In this document: positions 43,255 through 50,992 of the stretch, one piece after another
How the letters are laid out: each line of letters starts with the position of its first letter
Position numbering within the stretch: position 1 is the stretch's first letter
Assembly (NCBI GenBank): GCA_963817065.1
Contig: CAWFMO010000001.1
Span: 434,001 to 498,000, forward strand
From: CAWFMO01 sp963817065
Lineage (GTDB): Bacteria; Actinomycetota; Thermoleophilia; Solirubrobacterales; 70-9
DNA: 64,000 bases
Direction: 5' to 3'
Made by a program: the position numbers and the translations under genes
Notes under the pieces: model-generated
What the model was told of the DNA's origin: nothing
Database searches by the model: none
What the model saw: the letters and a program-made list of their open reading frames with translations, nothing else

Positions 43255-44651
43255 GCCTTTTCCGGCACGGCCGCTCGGCTCGTGTCCTGACCCCGAAAGT
43301 CGTCGGTCCCCGGGCGGCCCGCGATCAGGTTTCTGTAGATCTCGTCGAAGCGGCGCGCGGCGACGTCGGCGGAGTGCCACTTGACCGCGAACTCGCGGCT
43401 GCGGCGACCGATCTCGAGCCGCTTCTCGGGGTTCTCGATCAGGTCGACGAGCACGTCGTGGACCGTCTCCGGGGTGGCGCTGACGATCGGCAGCTCGTCC
43501 GCGTACTCGGGCACCTCGAGGCGGATCTGGTCCAGGAACTCGTCGCGGAGATAACAGACCACTGGTTTGCCCAGCATCATCGCCTCGCGGACGTTGGCGC
43601 CGAAGAAGCCGAAGGTGAGCATGTCGACCACCATGTCGGCCTGCACCTGGTAGTAGCGGACCTTGTCGTTGGGGACGTCGGAGAAGAAGAGCATCTCGAC
43701 GTCGTGCCCTTCGCGCTTCAGCTCCTCGATCAGCGGCAGGTAGATGTGGGTTGACTTGATGTTCCGCTCGCCGTTGCTGCGAAGCTCGAAGTTGCCGACG
43801 GCGTGGTAGATCTTGACCGTCGAGTCCGGGAGGTCGAGGCGGTAATCGGACGGGATCTCGAGGTCCGGCCGCCAGAAGTCCGGATCGAGGCAGTAGTACT
43901 CGGGCGCCTCGTGGCAGTGCGGATCGTCGTTGAAGTCGACGCGGTTGCCTCCGATCAGGATCTGGTAATCGGCGACGCTGTTGCGGAACTCGCCCCAGGC
44001 CAGGTTGCGCTGGTCGCTGCAGACCTCGGGATGGGTTCGCCAGCGGCAGTCGAGGCATACCGGTCGATCTCCCCAGGCAGCGAACGAGCTCTGGGCCACG
44101 CCGTCGAGGCAGCCGTTGTTGGAGTAGACGACCTTCTTCCCGAACCGCTTCAGGACCCGGATCTCAGCTCCCGGCGAGAACTTCTCCGCGAACCACTTCT
44201 GGAGCGGGCTGCCGAAGCGCATGTTGTGGGCGCCGGTGAAGTGGAAGACGTCGTAGGTGGCGAGTGCGCGGAGGTAGAAGCGCAGATGCCGTCCCAGCTC
44301 GTCCTCGCCCCCTTCCTCGAGCCGGTAGTCCTCGCCGTGGTGAAAGCGGTCGCGCTCGGGGGTCGCGTCCCAGTTGAGCACGTCGGCGCGCCAGCCCAGC
44401 TTGCGCAGCTCTCGCGAGAGGTACCACGCGTTGTAGTACGACTGCCCGACGTAGAGGACGCGGCCCGGAGGCCGCGGCCCGCGCAGCCGGCGCCAGCCGG
44501 CGCGGGCGAGCGCGACCGGCGCGAGAAGCACGAGCGCGACGAAGACGGCGGCGACGGTGAGCGCGCTGCCCGCCCGGTTGGCGAGCTTGCTCACGTGCCT
44601 CCGGGCGTGCCAGAGCAGCACGTTGATGCGATGTCGGGCGCCTCGAATCAT
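43251..44651 (-). CDS. GT4-type glycosyltransferase with N-terminal NVLLW segment and TM helix
   Basis: 466 aa. The N-terminus RHRINVLLWHARRHVSKLANR resembles those of two other GTs here, followed by a transmembrane helix (about 32-52, VAAVFVALVLLAPVALA). The GT-B body includes LYVGQSYYNAWYLSRELRKLGW, VVYSNNGCLDG, a Cys-rich stretch VCLDCRWRTHPEVCSDQ that might bind zinc, and FFSDVPNDKVRYYQVQADMVVDMLTFGFFGANVREAMMLGKPVV. Start ATG 44651 lies only 20 bases from the divergent methyltransferase start. First gene of a leftward pair. Confidence 0.87.
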   Translation of the reverse strand: MIRGARHRINVLLWHARRHVSKLANRAGSALTVAAVFVALVLLAPVALARAGWRRLRGPRPPGRVLYVGQSYYNAWYLSRELRKLGWRADVLNWDATPERDRFHHGEDYRLEEGGEDELGRHLRFYLRALATYDVFHFTGAHNMRFGSPLQKWFAEKFSPGAEIRVLKRFGKKVVYSNNGCLDGVAQSSFAAWGDRPVCLDCRWRTHPEVCSDQRNLAWGEFRNSVADYQILIGGNRVDFNDDPHCHEAPEYYCLDPDFWRPDLEIPSDYRLDLPDSTVKIYHAVGNFELRSNGERNIKSTHIYLPLIEELKREGHDVEMLFFSDVPNDKVRYYQVQADMVVDMLTFGFFGANVREAMMLGKPVVCYLRDEFLDQIRLEVPEYADELPIVSATPETVHDVLVDLIENPEKRLEIGRRSREFAVKWHSADVAARRFDEIYRNLIAGRPGTDDFRGQDTSRAAVPEKA

Positions 44652-44671
44652 GCTGTCATCATTGCGCCCCC

Positions 44672-45724
44672 TTGAAGGCCCGCGCGCTCACCCTCGTCGT
44701 CTGCCCGCACGACCGCCTCCCGCTGCAGCTCGACGGCTCCGAGCCGCAGGACGGCGAGATCGGCGAGGGAACGCTGCGCTGCTCCGACGGACACGAGTTC
44801 GAGGTCCGCGAGGGCGTCCCGCGGCTCGCCCCCGAGCAGCAGGAGAGCGCCGATGACCAGGGCGGGACCTTCGAGTCGTTCTCGGCGAAGTGGAAGCAGG
44901 TCACGCCCGAGGAGCTCGAGCAGCGCTTCGCCCAGCAGTACGAGTGGTACGTCGAGCGTTACGGCTTCGGCGACGAAGACGGGCTGGCGAAGTTCCTCGA
45001 GGGCAGGGAGGCGGTGCTCGAGGCCGGGACCGGGCTCGGCGGCGACGCCGCGCGCTTTGCGCGCCGCAGCGAGGCCGACGTCGTCGGGCTCGATCTGAGT
45101 GAAGGCATCCTCGAGGCCCAGCGTCACTTCGGCGGCCCCGCCAACCTCAGCTACGTCCAGGGGGACATCATGCAGCTGCCCTTTCGGCCCGAGAGCTTCG
45201 ACTTCATCTCATCGGACCAGGTCATCCACCACACCCCCGACGCGAAGGCCGCGTTCGCCAACCTGGCCGGCCTGCTGCGGCCGGGAGGTCACATCGCGGT
45301 CTACGTCTACGTCGAGAAGGCGCTGATGCGCGAGCTCGCCGACACCCACGTTCGCGAGCTGACGACCAAGATGTCGGTCGAGGAGTGCATGGAGTTCAGC
45401 CAACAGGTGACCGAGCTCGGTCGCGAGCTCTCGAAGCTCGACGCGAAGATCGAGCTCGATAAGGGCGTTCCGCTGCTCGGGATCGAGCCGGGCGAGCACG
45501 ACGTCCAGCGGCTCATCTACTGGACGTTCCTGAAGTGCTTCTGGAACGACGACTTCTCCGAGCAGCTCAACATGCTCGTCAACTTCGACTGGTACCACCC
45601 GCCGTACGCCTCACGCCACACCGAGGAGGAAGTGCGCGGATGGAGCGCTGACGCCGGGCTCGAGGTCGAGCACCTCGACGTCTCCCAGAGCGGGATCAGC
45701 GTCCTCGCCCGGCGCCCCGACTAG
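44672..45724 (+). CDS. SAM-dependent methyltransferase with N-terminal Trm112-like segment
   Basis: 350 aa. Residues 1-55 form a Trm112-like small domain (VVCPHDRLPLQL, TLRCSDGHEFEVREGVPRLAP), with only two of the usual Cys. The methyltransferase core follows: VLEAGTGLGGDAARFA, VVGLDLSEGILEA and FDFISSDQVIHHTPDAKAAFANLAGLLRPGG. The C-terminal region YHPPYASRHTEEEVRGWSADAGL is typical of sugar/lipid Methyltransf_11 proteins. Start is TTG 44672, 20 bases from the divergent GT start, without an evident ribosome site. Its stop overlaps the convergent transglutaminase-like gene by 3 bases. Confidence 0.85.
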   Translation: MKARALTLVVCPHDRLPLQLDGSEPQDGEIGEGTLRCSDGHEFEVREGVPRLAPEQQESADDQGGTFESFSAKWKQVTPEELEQRFAQQYEWYVERYGFGDEDGLAKFLEGREAVLEAGTGLGGDAARFARRSEADVVGLDLSEGILEAQRHFGGPANLSYVQGDIMQLPFRPESFDFISSDQVIHHTPDAKAAFANLAGLLRPGGHIAVYVYVEKALMRELADTHVRELTTKMSVEECMEFSQQVTELGRELSKLDAKIELDKGVPLLGIEPGEHDVQRLIYWTFLKCFWNDDFSEQLNMLVNFDWYHPPYASRHTEEEVRGWSADAGLEVEHLDVSQSGISVLARRPD

Positions 45725-46467
45725 GCCTCGCCGGTCAGGCGGGCCCAGGCCGCAGCGTCGACCCACTCGTACGACTGGCTGTAGGCCTCGAGCCGCTGCT
45801 CCTGCGCGCGGTCGTGAAAGACGAAACGGCCGCTGCCCGGCGGGTCTTCGATCAGCGGCACCCCCAGCACGCGGTCGTGCCAGCTGTCGACCCCGGCCTT
45901 GACGAACGCCTCCTCCATATAGCGGTGAAAGCGCGGCCCGGTGCCGCGCAGGTCGATGAGCTTGTCGTCGGAGAGCTCCCGCCAGCGGCGCTCGCGGCCG
46001 GCGCGCAGCTGTTCGACGAGGCTCAGCGGCTCGCCGTCGGGCCCGACCGCGACCCGGTTGGTGCTCAGGTCGTAGAGCACCCAGCCGTCGTCGGCGCGCA
46101 CCTCGAACAAGGTGTGCCCATCGTCGAGGCCGTTGAACTTGCGCCGGGTCAGGGTCGCGACCAGCCTTGATTCCACACCGCGCTCCTCGAGCTGGCGCCG
46201 GGCGAGGCCGACGATCGTCCCGCAGCTGATGAACAGCCTCTCGCCCGCCTCGTAGCGCCGGTCCAGCTCCTCGATCGGGACATCGTCCGAGAGGTAGCCC
46301 TGGGTCGTGTTGCGGGAGACCGAGGTCACGACGTCCTCGATCTCCTCCGCCTGGTTCGCCTCGGACTCCTCGCCCGAGGAGATCGCCATCGTGGCCGCGA
46401 GGGCCACGAGAGCGACGAGCGCGCCGCCGAGCAGCACGCGGCCGCGGGTGATCGACAACCGGCCCAT
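45721..46467 (-). CDS. membrane-anchored transglutaminase-like protein
   Basis: 248 aa. An N-terminal transmembrane anchor (about 10-31, VLLGGALVALVALAATMAI) is followed by an acidic linker. The core has Cys82 in FISCGTIVGLA, His118 in DDGHTLFEV and Asp133 in LYDLSTN, the order and spacing of the Cys-His-Asp triad of the transglutaminase-like fold. The anchor suggests the domain lies outside the membrane, where it may crosslink, hydrolyse or attach something to cell-surface polymer. TACGCT lies exactly 10 bases before the ATG. No closer family assigned. Confidence 0.72.
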   Translation of the reverse strand: MGRLSITRGRVLLGGALVALVALAATMAISSGEESEANQAEEIEDVVTSVSRNTTQGYLSDDVPIEELDRRYEAGERLFISCGTIVGLARRQLEERGVESRLVATLTRRKFNGLDDGHTLFEVRADDGWVLYDLSTNRVAVGPDGEPLSLVEQLRAGRERRWRELSDDKLIDLRGTGPRFHRYMEEAFVKAGVDSWHDRVLGVPLIEDPPGSGRFVFHDRAQEQRLEAYSQSYEWVDAAAWARLTGEA

Positions 46468-46477
46468 GAGGCGGATC

Positions 46478-46483
46478 AGCGTA
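46478..46483 (-). promoter_or_regulatory. -10 hexamer TACGCT, 10 bases before ATG 46467
   Basis: Minus-strand TACGCT in the 41-base divergent gap between the transglutaminase-like gene and the Rossmann-fold gene, with the recurrent 10-base spacing. Confidence 0.4.
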
Positions 46484-46508
46484 GCGGCCTTATGCGACCC
46501 TACGCCGC

Positions 46509-47576
46509 ATGCGGGAGAAGCCGATCGCGGCCGAGATGATCGACCGCCTCGACCTCGACCTGTCCGGGCTCACCGTCCTCACCGAGGCCGCTTCGGGTCC
46601 CTATCTCGCGACGCCGCTCACCGCCGCGCTCGCCGGCGCCGAGCGGGTCCTGGCCCTGACCGCCGACTCGAGCTACGCGAGCGCCGGCGAAGTCGCCGAG
46701 GCCACCCGGCGCGAAGCCGAGGAGTGGGGCGTCGCAGACCGCGTCGAGGTCGGCGCCGAGCGCAGCGACGACTGGTTCGCGGCCGCCGACATCGTCACCA
46801 ACTCGGGCTTCGTGAGGCCGATCGACGCGGACGCGGTGGCGGCGATGAAGGGAACCGCGGTCGTTCCGTTGATGTTCGAAGCCTGGGAACACCGTCCGGG
46901 GGAGCTCGATCTGGACGCCTGCCGGGAGCGGGGGATACTCGTGCTCGGAACCCGCGAGACCGAGCCTCCGTGCGACATGCGGCCCTACTTCGGAGAGCTC
47001 GCGGCCAAGATCCTCACCGAGCTCGGGCTCGAGGGGGCGGGCACGAGGGTCCTGCTGCTCGGCGGCAACGCGACCGTCTCGGGGTCGATCCGCGACTCGC
47101 TGTCGAAGGCCGGGATCGAGGTGGGCTGGTTCGCATCCGAGGCCGCGGAGGCCGGGGCCCGCCCCTACGCCGAGCTTTCGGGATCCGGCGCGGCCGGCTA
47201 CGACGCGCTGATCGTCGTCGAGCACTCGGATCCGCTCCTGCTGGTCGGGCCCGGCGGCGTCGTCTCACCCGAGGACCTGGCCGGCGAGAACCCCGACCTG
47301 CGAGTGGGTGTGATCTCCGGCAACGTCGACGCCGCGGCGCTGCGCGCTTCCGGGCTTCGCCACCTGCCCGAGCGCATCAACCCGTATCCCTACGAGAGCT
47401 ACGGCGCGGCGTCGCTCGGCCCGCGCCCGGTGCTCGAGCTCTACAGCGCCGGGCTCAAGGTCGGCGAGGCGATGGCGCGGGCGCGGCTCGGCGGAGCGAG
47501 CCCAGAGGACGCCGCGCGCGAGGCGCTGCGCTCCTCGCCGGCGATGGACTTCCCCGGCGAGCTCGCCTGGACCTGA
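46509..47576 (+). CDS. two-domain Rossmann-like protein of unknown function
   Basis: 355 aa, cytoplasmic. The N-terminal half (LSGLTVLTEAASGPYLATPLTAALAGAERVLALT, DIVTNSGFVRPIDADAVAAM, VVPLMFEAWEHRPGELD) and the second half (AGTRVLLLGGNATVSGSIRDSLSKAG) each look like an alpha/beta nucleotide-binding fold, reminiscent of D-2-hydroxyacid-dehydrogenase-like or NAD-binding accessory proteins. The LLLGGNATVSGSI glycine loop is the best cofactor candidate. It lies inside the glycan locus between methyltransferases, so a part in sugar biosynthesis is plausible, but I cannot name one. Confidence 0.72.
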   Translation: MREKPIAAEMIDRLDLDLSGLTVLTEAASGPYLATPLTAALAGAERVLALTADSSYASAGEVAEATRREAEEWGVADRVEVGAERSDDWFAAADIVTNSGFVRPIDADAVAAMKGTAVVPLMFEAWEHRPGELDLDACRERGILVLGTRETEPPCDMRPYFGELAAKILTELGLEGAGTRVLLLGGNATVSGSIRDSLSKAGIEVGWFASEAAEAGARPYAELSGSGAAGYDALIVVEHSDPLLLVGPGGVVSPEDLAGENPDLRVGVISGNVDAAALRASGLRHLPERINPYPYESYGAASLGPRPVLELYSAGLKVGEAMARARLGGASPEDAAREALRSSPAMDFPGELAWT

Positions 47577-47582
47577 CGCCTC

Positions 47583-48809
47583 TCAGTCGAGGGCGCGGAA
47601 CTCGGGCGTCCGGGCCAGGAACCGCCCGCCCCAGGAGCCCACGAACGCGAGCTGTTCGGTGATCTGCTCGCGGTGGTTCCAGGGGAAGATGAAGACGAAG
47701 TCCGGCTGATCCTGCTCGAGCCGCTCGGGACCGGCGATCGCGATCTCGGTCCCCGGCAGCACCCGGCCGTGCTTCTTCTCGTCGCTGTCGCAGCAATAGT
47801 CGATGAAGCCGTCGGCGAGGCCGCAGTAGTGGACCAGGGTGTTCGCCTTGACCGAGGCGCCGTAACCGGCGATCCGCTTGCCGTCCTGCTTGATCGAGTT
47901 GAGCTGGGAGACGATCTCGTCCCTGTCGGCCTGCGCGGCCTCGCCGAACGCGCGGTAGGTCTCGAGATCGTGCAGGCCGCGGCTGCGCTCGAGCTCGAGC
48001 ATCTGCTCGAGGCGCGGCGAGGCGGGGCGCTGGTCTTCGTCGTGGCATGCATGGAGGCGCAGCGAGCCGCCGTGGGTCGGCAGCTCCTCGACGTCGAAGA
48101 GCCGCAGGCCGCGGGCGCTGAACAGCTCGCGCGCGCTGTGGACGCTGAAGTAGGAGAAGTTCTCGTGGTAGATCCAGTCCCACCCCCGGGTCGCGATCAG
48201 CTCCAGTAGCGAGAGCGTCTCGACGGTGACCGTACCGCCCTGCCCCAGCAGGAGCTTGAAGCCGCCGACGAAGTCGTCGAGGTCGGGCACGTTGGCGATC
48301 ACGTTGTTGGCGACGATCAGGTCGGCCTTGCGCTCAGCGGCCAGCCGCTCGGCGGTCTCGCGGCCGAAGAACTCGATCTCGGTCGGTACACCGCGCTCGA
48401 TCGCCGCCCGGGCGACGGTCTCGGAGGGGTCGACCCCGAGCACCCCGATCCCGCGCTCGGCGAAGAACGCGAGCAGGGTCCCGTCGTTGGACGCGACCTC
48501 GATCACTTTGCTCTCGGGTCCGAGGCCGAGGGATCGGGCGGCCTCGTCCGCAAATGCCCGCGCGTGCTCGACCCAGGCGGCCGACGAGGACGAGAACCAG
48601 ACGTAGTCGGAACTGAAAGTCTCCTCCTCGGATGCGACCTGCTCGACCTGCATCAGCAGGCAGCGTTCGCAGACGAAGGCCCGCAGCGGGTGAAAGGGCA
48701 TCCGCGCCGAGTCGTCCCGGCTCGGAAACAGGGCCGCCATCGGCGCCATTCCGAGATCGACTGCGACGACGTTGAGCGGAGCGGCGCAAGACCGGCATTC
48801 CTGCGGCAT
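47583..48809 (-). CDS. sugar C-methyltransferase (NovU/TylC3-type fold)
   Basis: 408 aa. N-terminal zinc-binding segment CRSCAAP...CERCLLMQVEQV (four Cys), SAM-binding VIEVASNDGTLLAFF with LGVDPSE, a mid-region NNVIANVPDLDDF, and the C-terminal domain KRIAGYGASVKANTLVHYCGL...DFVFIFPWNHREQI, the three-part plan of C-methyltransferases acting on keto-deoxysugars. The expected product is a C-branched sugar such as a 3-C-methyl hexose. ATG 48809 has TAGACT exactly 10 bases upstream and lies 13 bases after the preceding GT stop. Confidence 0.9.
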   Translation of the reverse strand: MPQECRSCAAPLNVVAVDLGMAPMAALFPSRDDSARMPFHPLRAFVCERCLLMQVEQVASEEETFSSDYVWFSSSSAAWVEHARAFADEAARSLGLGPESKVIEVASNDGTLLAFFAERGIGVLGVDPSETVARAAIERGVPTEIEFFGRETAERLAAERKADLIVANNVIANVPDLDDFVGGFKLLLGQGGTVTVETLSLLELIATRGWDWIYHENFSYFSVHSARELFSARGLRLFDVEELPTHGGSLRLHACHDEDQRPASPRLEQMLELERSRGLHDLETYRAFGEAAQADRDEIVSQLNSIKQDGKRIAGYGASVKANTLVHYCGLADGFIDYCCDSDEKKHGRVLPGTEIAIAGPERLEQDQPDFVFIFPWNHREQITEQLAFVGSWGGRFLARTPEFRALD

Positions 48810-48819
48810 AGGGGGCGGC

Positions 48820-48825
48820 AGTCTA
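48820..48825 (-). promoter_or_regulatory. -10 hexamer TAGACT, 10 bases before ATG 48809
   Basis: Minus-strand TAGACT in the recurrent 10-base spacing. It overlaps the stop region of the upstream glycosyltransferase (TAG at 48825-48823). Confidence 0.4.
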
Positions 48826-50112
48826 GGCCGCGCTCGGAGGCACGAGGTGGGCCGGAAGCGGGGCGCCGCGCCAGGCGTGGGCGATGACCAGCTCCCAGTC
48901 CCTGCCCACGGCCTCGTGGGAGTGGAACTGGAGCGCGTAATCGCGCCCGGCCTCGCCGAGCTCGCGCCGCAGCGCCGGGTCGGTGACCAGGCGCCGCAGC
49001 TGGTCGAGCAGGCTCTCGGGGTCGGCGTCGACGAGCGGGCAGCTCCGCAGCGCCTCGGTTTGGAGCTCATCGGAGATCGGGCTCATCCGCGTCAGCATCG
49101 GCTTGCCGGCCGCCATCACCTCGATCGGGAACATCCCGTAGCCGGGGTCGAGGAACTGGTCGGCGACGATGTCGGCACTCCGCAGCGCCGCCCGGATCTC
49201 CTCGTTCGGCACCCCCTCGAGGATCCGCAGGTCGATCTTCAGCCCCTCCTTGCGGAGCCGCGCGACGGCGTCCTCGAGGAACTCGGTTCCGTTGATCCGC
49301 CGATGGTTGGGGGCGGTGAGGACGACGACCGGCTCGCTCCGCCCGTCGGATCCGGAGCCGCCGCCGTCGGGCTTCCAGCGGTTGGTGTCGATCGCGAGCT
49401 GCGTCAGCCAGACGACGTCGTAGGCAGGGTAGTAGCCGACGGTGATGTTCCTGATCCTGACGTCGGCCGATTCGACCGCCTGGAGGACCCGGCGCTCGAT
49501 CACGGGCGCGAGCTCGATCAGCACCGGATAGTCGGCGAGCGTCGACTCCTTCATCCGTCCGAGATGATCGGGGTGGCCGATGTCGCCCCCGTAAGGGAAG
49601 AAGATCAGCTTCTTGCCGCCGAGCCGCAGCAGCCGCAGCTCGTGCCAGTCGAGCGGGCTCCCGCGCAGGTAGCCGCCGTCGTAATAGAACATGAACGCGT
49701 CGGCGTGGCGCAGCGCCCAGGCGAACATCGCGTAGCGGCGCGTCCGCTCGGAGAAGCGGCCGCCGAGAAACTCATCGAGGCTGACGTCCCAGTCCTCCCG
49801 CGTCGTGATCGCCGATTCGAGGTCGATCGCGGTCCGGCTCTCGTAGCCGCGCTCCCGCATCGCCGCCGACCAGTACTTGTTGTTGACGTTGGCGCTCGGG
49901 CCCCAGAGCAGGCGCGGGCGCTTGCCGGTCCGCCGGCGCCAGGCCGTGCGGAAGCGAGCCACCAGGGCGATCGCCGCAAGGCCGGTGAATGCGATCCCGG
50001 CCGCGACACCGCTCCCGGCCGCCGTCAATCCTCGGGCGGCGCCTCGCGCCAGCCTCCGCGGCGCTTGGGTCAGATGCCAGAGCAGGACGTTCGCGCGCCT
50101 GCGGAGGCTCAT
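48823..50112 (-). CDS. GT4-type glycosyltransferase with N-terminal NVLLW segment (paralog of 41977-43254)
   Basis: 429 aa. N-terminus LRRRANVLLWHLTQAPRRLARG and a hydrophobic helix (about 33-52, AAGIAFTGLAAIALVA). The GT-B body has WGPSANVNNKYWSAAMRERGYES, FPYGGDIGHP, TAPNHRRINGTEF, EGVPNEEIRAALRSADIVADQ and GYGMFPIEVMAAGKPML, matching the other paralog block by block. The start ATG overlaps the epimerase stop (ATGA). A cytoplasmic-face sugar transfer is expected. Not frameshifted, although the gene just upstream is badly broken. Confidence 0.88.
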   Translation of the reverse strand: MSLRRRANVLLWHLTQAPRRLARGAARGLTAAGSGVAAGIAFTGLAAIALVARFRTAWRRRTGKRPRLLWGPSANVNNKYWSAAMRERGYESRTAIDLESAITTREDWDVSLDEFLGGRFSERTRRYAMFAWALRHADAFMFYYDGGYLRGSPLDWHELRLLRLGGKKLIFFPYGGDIGHPDHLGRMKESTLADYPVLIELAPVIERRVLQAVESADVRIRNITVGYYPAYDVVWLTQLAIDTNRWKPDGGGSGSDGRSEPVVVLTAPNHRRINGTEFLEDAVARLRKEGLKIDLRILEGVPNEEIRAALRSADIVADQFLDPGYGMFPIEVMAAGKPMLTRMSPISDELQTEALRSCPLVDADPESLLDQLRRLVTDPALRRELGEAGRDYALQFHSHEAVGRDWELVIAHAWRGAPLPAHLVPPSAA

Positions 50113-50992
50113 GCCGCAGGATCGGCGGCCAAAGACTGCGCGAGTGCCTGCAGGCCCCGGTCGAGGTCGTACTCGGGGGTCACCCCGAGCAGCTCGCGCA
50201 TCAGCGACGTGTCGGCGATCAGGTCGCCGGGCGTCGCGGCGCCGTCGCGGATCACCGCCTCGCGTCCGAGCGCCGTCGCCAGTCGCTCGACCAGCTCCCG
50301 CAGCCGCACCACCTCGGTGCCGGCGACGTTGACCGTCGCCTGCTCGCTCAGGCCGAGCGCCGCCTCGATCGCGGCGGCTGCGTCCTCGACGTAGATCGGG
50401 TTCATCGCGAGGCCCGGGTCGCCGTCGATCACGATCTCCTCGCCGGCGAGGATCTTGTTCGGCCAGCCGCGAGACGAGCAGCTTGCCCTCCGGCCCGTAG
50501 ACGAAGAAGAAGCGCAGGATCGACGCCGCCCAGCTCCGACGCGTAGCTCTCGACCTGGAGCTCGGCCATCCGCTTCGAGCGGAAGTAGGGCGCCGGCGTG
50601 CGTCAGCGGAGCGTCCTCGGACGACGGGCTCCGGGCTCGGCGTAGAGCGCCTCCGGTCGAGGCGAGGACGAAAGCGCGCGCGCCGGCACCGCGCGCGTAC
50701 TCGCAGCAGCGCCGGCCGTGCTCTGGACGTTGACCGCGAACACGTCTTCGGCCCCGTCGGGGAAGTCGCGGTAGCGCTCCGACTGCGCGAGGTGGACGAC
50801 CGCGTCGACCTCGCGCAGGGCAGCGCCGCGGGGTCGAGCGGCTGGGAGAGGTCCTGGCGGATCCATTCGACGCCCTCCGGCTCGCGCCGCGGCTGCGCCG
50901 GGTGAGCGCGAAGACCTCGTTGTCGGGCGCGAGCCGCCGGACCAGACGTGCGAGCCGATCGAACCCGTCGCGCCGGTGACCAGGACCCTCAT
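50109..50992 (-). pseudogene. SDR NAD-dependent epimerase, multiple frameshifts as sequenced
   Basis: About 294 codons restored. ATG 50992 overlaps the amidotransferase stop. It begins MRVLVTGATGSIGSH (Rossmann motif), continues in other frames with EVDAVVHLAQSERYRDFPDGAEDVFAVNVQST and PNKILAGEEIVIDGDPGLAMNPIYVEDAAAAIEAAL, and ends in the clean segment TPEYDLDRGLQALAQSL. At least five frame changes occur between 50990 and 50450; the part below 50432 is intact. Each block is recognisable, so consensus error is more likely than decay. Sugar epimerase or reductase for the locus. Confidence 0.65.
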
